Source: Bacteroidota bacterium
Lineage (GTDB): Bacteria > Bacteroidota > Bacteroidia > Bacteroidales > UBA1556
Reading direction: 5' to 3'
Assembly: GCA_003973505.1 (NCBI GenBank)
Contig: QNXT01000065.1
Span: 1 to 18,954 of the forward strand
DNA length: 18,954 bases
Below the pieces are notes generated by a model that saw nothing but the letters and a program-made list of their open reading frames with translations, was not told the DNA's origin and did no database searches. The position numbers and the translations under genes are program-made. Shown here piece after piece: positions 8,996 to 16,321 of the stretch; within the stretch, counting starts at the first letter, position 1, and the number at the start of each line of letters is the position of its first letter.

Positions 8996-9710
8996 ATTCT
9001 ATAAATTTTTCTACCACATCAAGACTGCTTTCAATGTCGTGCATCAAAACAATATCTCCATCACGAAGATTACTTTTTAATTTTTGTATTAATTGCGTCT
9101 TACTTTTTACCGTATCGTAGCTCCGCAAAGACCAACCTATTGTTTTCATGTTTAAGTCTTTAACCACTTTCGCAATTAAAGGATTTGTAACACCAAAAGG
9201 TGGACGAAAATACGTATTTTTTTTGAGGCTTATGGCTTCTAAAAGCTTATTTGTTTTTTCAATCTCACGACGAAGCTTTTTTGTAGATGAAATAGGGAAA
9301 AAGCCTGTATGCGAATACGAATGATTACCCAATAAATGCCCCCTAGTATGCAATTCCTTTGCCAAATCAGCATGTTCTTCAATATGTTTTCCGATAAGGA
9401 AAAAATTGGCTTTCACCTCATGCCTTTCCAATAGCTCCAACAATGCCTTCGTTGAATTTGGATTTGGACCATCATCAAATGTTAAAACAATGTATTTCTG
9501 CCCTTTGTATGTATTTGGCAAATGATTAATCATGGGAATATAAAATCGCATACCCACAAAATAAGAAGCTAAGGCTAATAAAATACTATATAAGAAAAGA
9601 CTAAGTAAGAGCGGTTTTATGCAGATTATGCCTTGTGAAAAAGCGAATAATTCGACACTAAAAAGCAGTATAAAAACAATTAGAAATATTCGATGTTTGC
9701 TCCACGACAT
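8937..9710 (-). CDS. Membrane-anchored polysaccharide deacetylase (NodB/CE4 family)
   Basis: A 257-residue protein with two hydrophobic N-terminal segments (about 8-24 and 33-53) followed by a NodB homology domain. All main motifs are visible: TFDDGP (77-82, with Asp79/Asp80), the metal-binding HSYSH (His130, His134), RPPFG (169-173), IGWSLRSYD (191-199) and VLMHD (221-225). The catalytic set looks intact, so it should be an active metal-dependent deacetylase facing the periplasm. It lies 39 nt after the degenerate ketosynthase, the widest gap in the operon, and its end overlaps the LolA-like gene. A carbohydrate deacetylase inside a polyene locus fits the nearby glycosyltransferase and may act on a sugar attached to, or carrying, the product; that link is inference. 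Confidence 0.92.
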   Translation of the reverse strand: MSWSKHRIFLIVFILLFSVELFAFSQGIICIKPLLLSLFLYSILLALASYFVGMRFYIPMINHLPNTYKGQKYIVLTFDDGPNPNSTKALLELLERHEVKANFFLIGKHIEEHADLAKELHTRGHLLGNHSYSHTGFFPISSTKKLRREIEKTNKLLEAISLKKNTYFRPPFGVTNPLIAKVVKDLNMKTIGWSLRSYDTVKSKTQLIQKLKSNLRDGDIVLMHDIESSLDVVEKFIEYAKENGYQFVLLSEFFEKK

Positions 9711-9749
9711 ACAGTATGCAATTATTAAATTTTATTCAAAATAAGCATT

Positions 9750-10670
9750 TTATACCAAACTCGAAATAAGAATCACGGATTGACTTCCATTTTGATACTT
9801 ATTGTAAATTAGGATATTATTGATTTTTGGCAAACTCACATTTAACCAATCAGGAATATACTGCGACTCAATGATATTTGTTGACCATACGCCAGCCAAA
9901 GCAGTAACTGTTGGGTATATCCCTAATAAGTTTTCAAAATCAATAAAGGGGATATCATCGAATACTTTTTCATTTCCCATTAATAAATCAATATCCGAAA
10001 TATCCACGCCCAATTCTTCACAAAATTCCCGAATAAATCGGTTCGAATCCTTTTTTGTATTGTCAATTAACACCCCATTTATCAAAACTTTAGACTGCTG
10101 TTCCCTTTTATTGGAAATACTTAAAAAAGCCGCACCTTCACCAATGGGTTCATCAATAAAACGACTTGCTAAAGATTCTAAAATAGCTGTTTTTTCATCA
10201 ACACCTCCCACAAGAGCATTCTGAAAACTTCCTTCATCCATTGCTATTTTGGCATCAATCAATGCATTTTCGAAAGCATTTTCGGGATGCACAAAGGTAA
10301 AGTTTTGCCCTTTAGCTCCCAGTAATATAGCCAGACTTCCAGCCAAGGTATTATGTGTAGAATTTATAAAAGCCGATGGATTTGCAAATTCTTCATTATT
10401 CTCGAGCAGAGTAGATAGAAACTTCTCAGTATCAACCAAACATCCGTAACTCGTAGCCACATTTATTGCTTGAGGAATAGCTACCTCCGCCTGTTTCAAA
10501 GCCGAAAGAGCTGCATAATTGCTCATACGCATAATGCGACTCATCCGTCGCAGTTTCATGGCTGGAATAAACTCCTTATAGTTTGGCTGATGGGTTTCAG
10601 GAAGTAAGTCTTCAAAATCTTTCAATCTTGAAACACAGCCGATTCCATTGACAAATAATTCTGTTTTCAT
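9750..10670 (-). CDS. Degenerate ketosynthase, chain-length-factor-like (active-site Cys replaced by Glu)
   Basis: A 306-residue thiolase-fold protein, short for a KS (usually about 400). The N-terminal core is kept: LRRMSRIMRMSNYAALSAL (40-58), a NPSAFINSTHNTLAG segment and KGQNFTF (120-126). Gapless alignment of that last segment with KGINFTL of KS A places the nucleophilic Cys at Glu130. The usual AHGT His aligns with Asn in DLLMGNE, and no GHxxxAAG motif is seen. It therefore cannot condense and probably pairs with an active KS, as ApeC pairs with ApeO and as chain length factors do in type II PKS. Its ATG overlaps the stop of KS C by 4 nt (ATGA), which fits co-production as a heterodimer. 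The partner assignment is inference. Confidence 0.85.
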   Translation of the reverse strand: MKTELFVNGIGCVSRLKDFEDLLPETHQPNYKEFIPAMKLRRMSRIMRMSNYAALSALKQAEVAIPQAINVATSYGCLVDTEKFLSTLLENNEEFANPSAFINSTHNTLAGSLAILLGAKGQNFTFVHPENAFENALIDAKIAMDEGSFQNALVGGVDEKTAILESLASRFIDEPIGEGAAFLSISNKREQQSKVLINGVLIDNTKKDSNRFIREFCEELGVDISDIDLLMGNEKVFDDIPFIDFENLLGIYPTVTALAGVWSTNIIESQYIPDWLNVSLPKINNILIYNKYQNGSQSVILISSLV

Positions 10671-11869
10671 GATTCGGTTTTGTATTTTGAGAATAATAAT
10701 GAAGTGTTATTTCCTCCAAAGCCAAAGGAGTTTGAAAGGATATAGTTTAAGTTTTTTACCTCCGTTTGTACTTTAGTAATGGGTGTCAAATTCGCCGCCT
10801 CAATTTTTTCTTTGAAATTGAGATTGGCTGGAATAAAACCATTATTCAAGCAAAGTACCGAAATCACAGCTTCTACGCCTCCGGCCGCAGCTAAAGTATG
10901 GCCGGTAAATGCTTTGGTGGAACTGAATGGAGTGCCATAAGCTTGAAACAAACGATTGATTGCCATACTTTCGGAACTATCATTATTATCGGTTCCTGTA
11001 CCATGTGCGTTGATGTAATCTATTTGAGAAGCATCCACATTTGCCATTTGTAGTGTTCTACTCATGGCTTCAAAAGCACCATCACCATTTGGCGATGAGG
11101 CTGTTTGATGATAAGCCTCATTCACATTAGCATAAGCCTCCAAATTGGCAAGAATTTTAGCACCACGTTTTAGTGCAACTTCTTTAGATTCAATTACCAC
11201 ATAAGCTGCTGCCTCGCCCAAATTAAGCCCTTTTCGGTTTGCATCAAAGGGCTTACAATGCTCATCCGATAGAATCATCAGACTTTTGAATCCGTTAAGC
11301 GTAAACTTTGCCAAAGCATCGGCACCGCCCACTATCACACGATCAAGCTGCTTCGATTTTATCAATCGAGCTCCAATAATCATCGCATTGGAAGCAGAAG
11401 AACATGCTGTACTCACTGTTGATATGTGCGCATTGATACGAAAATGTTTTGCCAATTGATTTGTATGCTGTCCGCTAGGATGTAATTTTGCAAAATTGGT
11501 ATTCTTTCCTTTCTTAAAATCGTGATAATAGGCTTCCGTATGATCCATTCCTCCCACAGTAGTTGACGAAATGATGCCTGTATTTTGCAGTAACACTCCG
11601 GAAATATTAGCTGAATCTATGGCTTCTTTCACTGCCACTGAGGCTAATAAACTTGTGCGCGATTGAACACCTTCTATCCCCGAAAGACTTTGCAACTCCT
11701 CATTACGAAGCTTCACTTCGCCGGCAAGGTAGGTCGCTGATAAGGTAGTGTTCAATATTGATATTGGAGCAATACCATGACGACTTTCCTTTAGAGAGGA
11801 AAGCATCTCATTGGCAGAATAACCAATCGCCGAAATAGCTCCAATACCCGTTATTACTATATCACTCAT
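10667..11869 (-). CDS. 3-oxoacyl-ACP synthase, FabF-type (KS C)
   Basis: A 400-residue ketosynthase of the FabF/KAS II family with a complete Cys-His-His triad: TVSTACSSASN (Cys156), NAHGTGTDNND (His289) and FTGHTLAAAGG (His324). The N-terminus IVITGIGAISAIG and C-terminus SNSFGFGGNN are typical, and the length is normal. It would catalyse decarboxylative condensation of malonyl-ACP with the growing polyene. It lies 16 nt downstream of the acyl carrier protein gene and overlaps the following Cys-to-Glu homologue by 4 nt, the arrangement seen for KS/chain-length-factor pairs. It is one of three active KS genes in the operon; their division of labour (priming, elongation) is not shown by the sequence. 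Confidence 0.93.
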   Translation of the reverse strand: MSDIVITGIGAISAIGYSANEMLSSLKESRHGIAPISILNTTLSATYLAGEVKLRNEELQSLSGIEGVQSRTSLLASVAVKEAIDSANISGVLLQNTGIISSTTVGGMDHTEAYYHDFKKGKNTNFAKLHPSGQHTNQLAKHFRINAHISTVSTACSSASNAMIIGARLIKSKQLDRVIVGGADALAKFTLNGFKSLMILSDEHCKPFDANRKGLNLGEAAAYVVIESKEVALKRGAKILANLEAYANVNEAYHQTASSPNGDGAFEAMSRTLQMANVDASQIDYINAHGTGTDNNDSSESMAINRLFQAYGTPFSSTKAFTGHTLAAAGGVEAVISVLCLNNGFIPANLNFKEKIEAANLTPITKVQTEVKNLNYILSNSFGFGGNNTSLLFSKYKTES

Positions 11870-11885
11870 TTAAGAATTTTTCAAA

Positions 11886-12143
11886 TTATTTTGTCTGCTT
11901 TGCCTGGATAAACTCAGCCATCGAATTTACACTCTGCAATACGGTTTTCCCTTGCGCTGCATCGTCCATTTTAATGCCATATTCACGCTCTAATAACACA
12001 ATCAATTCCAATGCGTCAATAGAATCTAAACCTAAGCCATCACCAAATAGAGGCTCGTTATCGCTAATATCTGACACCTCAATATCCTCTAGATTTAAGG
12101 ACTCTATAATTTGTGCTTTTAATTTATTTTTTAATTCTTCCAT
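11886..12143 (-). CDS. Acyl carrier protein
   Basis: An 85-residue acyl carrier protein. The phosphopantetheine attachment motif is GLGLDSIDALEL, with Ser41 in the DSI variant of the usual DSL, followed by the acidic helix and EREYGIKM. The size and acidic character are normal for a type II carrier. It would hold the aryl-polyene intermediate as it passes among KS, ketoreductase and dehydratase. Its ATG shares one base with the stop of the preceding degenerate KS (TAATG). Proteobacterial aryl polyene loci have two carrier proteins (ApeE, ApeF); only this one is seen here. Its cluster position argues against it being the housekeeping fatty acid carrier. Confidence 0.95.
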   Translation of the reverse strand: MEELKNKLKAQIIESLNLEDIEVSDISDNEPLFGDGLGLDSIDALELIVLLEREYGIKMDDAAQGKTVLQSVNSMAEFIQAKQTK

Positions 12144-12763
12144 TATAAAAACTTATTTAGTATATTTTCAACTTCATGTTCATTATCAGCATCTTGACTT
12201 CCTTCTACAAAGTACAAAAAGGCGTCATACCCCCCTCCTTTTGCATTAAACCAGCCGCCAATACAAGCATCAATTTTATTTTTTTCGAATAATGAATTGA
12301 TGTAATTTACGCCAAATTCTGCTTGATATTTTTCAAATACAAATAGTGCATTTTCACCCTTAAACTTATTACGAATCGAGATTTCGCCCAAAACAATATT
12401 TGGCAATGTATAAACAAAAAGTGCAGGACTTGGGAAATGATTTTTCTCATCAATAATGGAATCGTAAAAATCCGAATCCACATCGATGGTTGAATCTGCA
12501 TTCTGCAAAACAATACCCACTCTGTCAAGGTCTAAATTGTCAAGTATGGATTTCATATTATTGTTTTGCAAAAGCAATTCACTAGCAATAAAACCCAACT
12601 TACTTAATTCATCCATTTTATAGAACTTTGGATATTTAAGTTTCAGGTGTTTATATAAAGCCTTAAGAAAGGGATGCTCTTCTGTATTCAAATCTATCGC
12701 CTGACCATTCAACCAGGCCTTATGATCTTTAATGCGTATATACGACCGTATTATTGTTCCCAT
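12143..12763 (-). CDS. Small ketosynthase-like protein (PF13723-like), no catalytic Cys
   Basis: A 206-residue protein resembling only the N-terminal half of a ketosynthase, as in the beta-ketoacyl synthase N-terminal/chain-length-factor family found in aryl polyene loci (PF13723-like; recognised by eye). The segments PSPALFVYTLPNIVLGEISI (111-130) and KFKGENALFVFEKYQ match the stretch before the active-site Cys in full KS enzymes. The Cys position aligns near Glu144/Lys145, so no nucleophile is present, and there is no C-terminal KS half with the two catalytic His. It starts 2 nt after KS B and shares one base with the carrier protein start. A non-catalytic partner for an adjacent KS, or a carrier-docking role, is plausible but unproven. 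Confidence 0.75.
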   Translation of the reverse strand: MGTIIRSYIRIKDHKAWLNGQAIDLNTEEHPFLKALYKHLKLKYPKFYKMDELSKLGFIASELLLQNNNMKSILDNLDLDRVGIVLQNADSTIDVDSDFYDSIIDEKNHFPSPALFVYTLPNIVLGEISIRNKFKGENALFVFEKYQAEFGVNYINSLFEKNKIDACIGGWFNAKGGGYDAFLYFVEGSQDADNEHEVENILNKFL

Positions 12764-12765
12764 AA

Positions 12766-13899
12766 TTAAGCTTTTTGTAGAATTATAGCCGAATTAGCCC
12801 CACCAAAACCTGCAGCTGTTTTTATAATTGTTTTCAGCTCTTTCTGAGTATTTTCAGTAATCACATTTATAGCCTCTCCTTCCTCTTTACCTTCAAATCC
12901 CAACGATTTAATCAATTGATTTTCATGCATAGATTGTACCGATGCTATAATCTCGATAATTCCGGAGGCTCCTAAAGTATGCCCCCAATAACCCTTAAAG
13001 CTATTCACGGGAGTCTTTTGCAAACCACATCGTTGTATGGCAATAGATTCCATCTCATCATTATACATAGTTGCTGTACCATGAGCCGAAACATAATTGA
13101 TGTCCTCCACCGAAATTTTAGCTTCATTCATGGCATTTTGCATAGCAAGAAACAATCCTTCAGCCGTACGCGATGGTCCGGAAATATGATTAGCATCATT
13201 GGCATTTGCACCACCAATAATGCTCATATCGGAAGGGTGCTCACTACTCAAAATCAAGCATCCGGCACCTTCGCCCAAGGATAAACCATCGCGATGGTCG
13301 TCAAAGGGTTTACATGGCTTCGAACTTAAAGCCATAAAAGACATAAAGCCTGCAATTACAAAATCAGAAACCACATCAGCACCAATAACTATAGCATGAT
13401 CGTAGGCTCCCGATTGCAACAACTGACTGGCTGTATTAACCGCCATTACGCCCGATACACATGCATTAGAAACGACAATGGGCTCATTTGGATTTCCAAA
13501 ATAATGACTAATACGTTTTGCCGAATGCCATAAAGCAAACTCATTGGATTGGCGTCCTTCTTGGGTTTTCAGTAGTTCCACATTTCCTTTGGTTGTAGAA
13601 ATAATAAAAATACTACGTTTACTTTTAGGGTCAATAGAGCTCTTTGCCATGGCATCTAAAACCGACCAAAGCATAATTTGTTCAAAAAAAGTATATGAGC
13701 CAAAGTCCTCAATAATAGCCTGAGCTTTTTGATGAAAAGACTCCTTATCAATCAAGGATAAGGGTAATTCTTTATAAATATTACCTGTATGGTGCATTTT
13801 TACACCTGTAATATTCTTTCGAAGATTATTGAAATTTTCCTCAGTAGTTTGCCCCAGTGAGGTAATCATACTATCGCTTTGAATATATACTTTCTTCAT
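12766..13899 (-). CDS. 3-oxoacyl-ACP synthase-like ketosynthase (KS B)
   Basis: A 377-residue ketosynthase, slightly short for FabF, with a full triad: VVSNACVSGVMA (Cys147), SAHGTATMYND (His273) and YWGHTLGASG (His307). The N-terminus (KKVYIQSDSMITSLG) is divergent from the usual VVITG start. The C-terminus AAGFGGANSAII is standard. It begins on the base after the thioesterase stop, and the small degenerate KS follows 2 nt downstream, so these two may work as a pair. The role is inferred as condensation in polyene assembly. Its divergence from KS A and KS C suggests a different chain-length or starter preference. Confidence 0.9.
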   Translation of the reverse strand: MKKVYIQSDSMITSLGQTTEENFNNLRKNITGVKMHHTGNIYKELPLSLIDKESFHQKAQAIIEDFGSYTFFEQIMLWSVLDAMAKSSIDPKSKRSIFIISTTKGNVELLKTQEGRQSNEFALWHSAKRISHYFGNPNEPIVVSNACVSGVMAVNTASQLLQSGAYDHAIVIGADVVSDFVIAGFMSFMALSSKPCKPFDDHRDGLSLGEGAGCLILSSEHPSDMSIIGGANANDANHISGPSRTAEGLFLAMQNAMNEAKISVEDINYVSAHGTATMYNDEMESIAIQRCGLQKTPVNSFKGYWGHTLGASGIIEIIASVQSMHENQLIKSLGFEGKEEGEAINVITENTQKELKTIIKTAAGFGGANSAIILQKA

Positions 13900-14340
13900 T
13901 TACAATAGTCCTTTTTTTTGTTTCCATTCCCTCACACATTCGGGTATATTCAGCATAAGGTTTTCTTGATAGTCGGTGTAAACTTGCACAGTACGTCCTT
14001 TAAGCACCAATGCTCCATCTGATTTACGGTAAATCTCATACTCATAAATTAATTTTGCCGCAGGGCTATCGATATACCGCGTTTTCACAATAGCCGTATC
14101 GCCAAATTTCAAAGTACGTTTATGGCTCAAGTGGGTTTCCACGATGGGTGTAAACAATTTATTCTTATAGATATCCATATAGCCCAAACCATGCTCTAAA
14201 CCCCATGCTTCACGACCATCTTCCATATATTTTATATAGTTGCCATGCCACACTATTCCCATGGCATCGGTATCGCTAAATCGAATATTTAGCTCTTTTT
14301 CACAGATTAAGTCTGTGGCCTTTTCTCCCATTTTATTCAT
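13900..14340 (-). CDS. 4HBT-type hotdog acyl-ACP/CoA thioesterase
   Basis: A 146-residue single-domain hotdog protein of the 4-hydroxybenzoyl-CoA thioesterase/YbgC group. The signature FSDTDAMGIVWHGNYIKYME (21-40) includes the expected catalytic Asp25 in the D-x-x-G-x-x-x-H-x-x-Y context. ApeK-type thioesterases of this family occur in aryl polyene loci and are thought to release or edit carrier-bound chains. The listed ATG overlaps the end of KS A by 8 nt (ATGAATAA). A second in-frame ATG three codons later (14331) is an alternative start that barely overlaps. The catalytic family is clear, the exact substrate is not. Confidence 0.9.
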   Translation of the reverse strand: MNKMGEKATDLICEKELNIRFSDTDAMGIVWHGNYIKYMEDGREAWGLEHGLGYMDIYKNKLFTPIVETHLSHKRTLKFGDTAIVKTRYIDSPAAKLIYEYEIYRKSDGALVLKGRTVQVYTDYQENLMLNIPECVREWKQKKGLL

Positions 14341-15559
14341 CGATTTTTTTAATAATCAATGTGGAGTTTGTCCCTCCAAATCCAAATGAATTACTTAAGA
14401 AAGTATTAATCTCTTTTTTCATGGTTTTACTCACAATATTCAATTTTTGAGAATGTTCGTCACCTTCTTCATAATTGATATTTGGAGCAATAAACGAATT
14501 TTGAGCCATCAATAAAGAGTATATAACTTCACTGGCACCACCCATCCACATTTCATGCCCCGTCATTGATTTTGTTGAACTAACAGGCGTTTTCAATTCC
14601 TCAAAGAAATGACCTAAAGCCTCTGCCTCATTCGAATCGCCAACAGGCGTTGATGTAGCATGGGCATTTATATAATCGATATCAGCAGGACTTAAATCGG
14701 CATCTTTAAATGCACGATTCATAGAGCGTAAAAGTCCATCCACATTTGGAACTGAAATATGGTCGCCATTGGATGAAAAGCCATAGCCTTTCACCTCAGC
14801 AAGAATTGTAGCACCTCGTTTTACAGCAGATTCATAGCTTTCAAGAATCAAACTGGCAGCTCCACCCGAAGGAACCAAACCATCACGATTTTTATCGAAA
14901 GGTTTTGAAGCCTTAGTGGGATCATCCGTTTTTGTAGAAAATGCTCCTATACCATCAAAACTACCCATGGACAAAGCATTAATCTCCTGAGCTCCACCAC
15001 AAACAATCATATCTTGCAAGCCCTGTTTAATCATAATATAGCCAATTCCTATGGCATGTGAACCACTTGCACAAGCACCGCTTAAAGTAAAATTTATTCC
15101 TTTCAGTTTCAAAATCACCGAAAGATTCATACTCACAGTAGAATTCATGGATTGAAAAATAGAACCCGAGCCCACAAGCATCGTATCTTTTTTCTCTCGT
15201 ATTTTATCAGCTGCTTCAATCACAGGCACAGCCGAGCTGTCGTTTCCATATAAAATACCCACTTCATTGGCATCAAGATAATCTTGGTCAATCCCTGCAT
15301 TTTTCAGTGCTTCCATGGTAGCCACATAAGCATATTCTCCCTGCTCAGGCAATCCAACCCTTTGACGGCGCGATAATACACCTTTCAACTTTGGGCGTTC
15401 AATAATTCCTGTCAAAGGCGACATAAAACCCAAGTCTTTTCGCTCAGGATCAATACCTATACCCGATTTTCCTTCATACAAAGCATTCTTCACTTCGTCC
15501 AAATTCTTACCAAGTGTGGAATAGATTCCCATTCCAGTAATTACGACTCTATTATTCAT
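14333..15559 (-). CDS. 3-oxoacyl-ACP synthase, FabF-type (KS A)
   Basis: A 408-residue FabF-type ketosynthase with a complete triad: TLSGACASGSHA (Cys163), NAHATSTPVGD (His300) and SMTGHEMWMGGAS (His335). The N-terminus VVITGMGIYSTLG and C-terminus SNSFGFGGTNSTLII are standard. AHATST in place of AHGTGT is a known FabB/FabF variation. It lies 30 nt after the ketoreductase and overlaps the thioesterase by 8 nt. Unlike KS B and KS C it has no degenerate KS gene directly after it, so it may act as a homodimer, comparable to ApeR in the proteobacterial system (inference). Confidence 0.93.
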   Translation of the reverse strand: MNNRVVITGMGIYSTLGKNLDEVKNALYEGKSGIGIDPERKDLGFMSPLTGIIERPKLKGVLSRRQRVGLPEQGEYAYVATMEALKNAGIDQDYLDANEVGILYGNDSSAVPVIEAADKIREKKDTMLVGSGSIFQSMNSTVSMNLSVILKLKGINFTLSGACASGSHAIGIGYIMIKQGLQDMIVCGGAQEINALSMGSFDGIGAFSTKTDDPTKASKPFDKNRDGLVPSGGAASLILESYESAVKRGATILAEVKGYGFSSNGDHISVPNVDGLLRSMNRAFKDADLSPADIDYINAHATSTPVGDSNEAEALGHFFEELKTPVSSTKSMTGHEMWMGGASEVIYSLLMAQNSFIAPNINYEEGDEHSQKLNIVSKTMKKEINTFLSNSFGFGGTNSTLIIKKIDE

Positions 15560-15589
15560 CTTGCTATACTATTTATCTCTTAAATTAAA

Positions 15590-16315
15590 CTAGCTATATA
15601 GTCCACCATTAATATTTATCACTTCTCCTGTAATATACGATGATTTGTCTGAGGCTAGGAAACCCACTAATTCAGCAACCTCTTCTGGTTGTCCGAAACG
15701 ATTTACAGGCACCATTTTCTTTAATTCTTTAACAGGCAAGCCCTCCGTCATATCACTAACAATAAAACCAGGTGCTACAGCATTAACTGTTATTTTCTTT
15801 TTGGCCACTTCTTGTGCCAAGGCTTTGGTTGCAGCAATAATACCACCTTTTGAGGCAGAATAATTGGTTTGACCAGCCGTACCTTTCAAGCCTGAAATCG
15901 ATACAATATTAATAATTCGACCATATTTTGAAACAACCATATCCCGTAATAAAGCCGAAGTAACATTAAAAAAGCCATTCAAATTGGTATCAATCACATT
16001 TTTCCAATGCTCTTTTTCCATAAACACCATCAAGGCATCCTGAGTAATACCTGCATTATTAACCAAAATCTGAATTACAGAATCCGGATTCTCAGCTTTC
16101 CATTGATCTAAAGCGGCAGTAACAGCCTTATCGTCAGAAACATCGAAGGCAAGCAGCTCAGCACTTCCTCCCAAGTTTTTTATTTCCTGCATTACTTCTT
16201 CTGCCTGATCTTTATTCGACCGATAATTAAGAATTACATGAAAATCCATGGAAGCCAATTTTAATGCAATGGCTCGTCCAATTCCTCTCGAAGCTCCAGT
16301 TACTAATGCTATCAT
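15590..16315 (-). CDS. fabG: 3-oxoacyl-ACP reductase, FabG-like SDR
   Basis: A 241-residue classical short-chain dehydrogenase. The NADP-binding TGASRGIG is at residues 6-13, NNAG at 86-89, and the catalytic Ser139, Tyr152, Lys156 lie in IVSISG...NYSASK. The C-terminal GEVININGGLYS is typical of FabG. It reduces the 3-keto group after each condensation (ApeQ-type role). The ATG at 16315 is chosen, 6 nt after the ammonia-lyase stop. An in-frame TTG at 16321 would add two residues but abuts that stop and is less likely. The family is certain. Its position between the ammonia-lyase and the ketosynthases argues for the pigment pathway rather than housekeeping fatty acid synthesis. Confidence 0.94.
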   Translation of the reverse strand: MIALVTGASRGIGRAIALKLASMDFHVILNYRSNKDQAEEVMQEIKNLGGSAELLAFDVSDDKAVTAALDQWKAENPDSVIQILVNNAGITQDALMVFMEKEHWKNVIDTNLNGFFNVTSALLRDMVVSKYGRIINIVSISGLKGTAGQTNYSASKGGIIAATKALAQEVAKKKITVNAVAPGFIVSDMTEGLPVKELKKMVPVNRFGQPEEVAELVGFLASDKSSYITGEVININGGLYS

Positions 16316-16321
16316 ATACAA

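Noticed and set aside
9820..10224. 134-codon plus-strand open frame opposite the degenerate ketosynthase
   Set aside because: It is antisense to a conserved gene, rich in Ser/Lys/Ile as expected of a shadow frame, and shows no recognisable domain or promoter.
12979..13284. 101-codon plus-strand open frame opposite KS B
   Set aside because: It lies wholly within a gene with intact catalytic motifs on the other strand and resembles no family.
10667..16315. Housekeeping fatty acid synthesis cluster
   Set aside because: Three KS plus two dead KS, an ammonia-lyase, an exporter fusion and LolA-like proteins do not fit a fab operon, and no fabD, fabH or plsX is seen.
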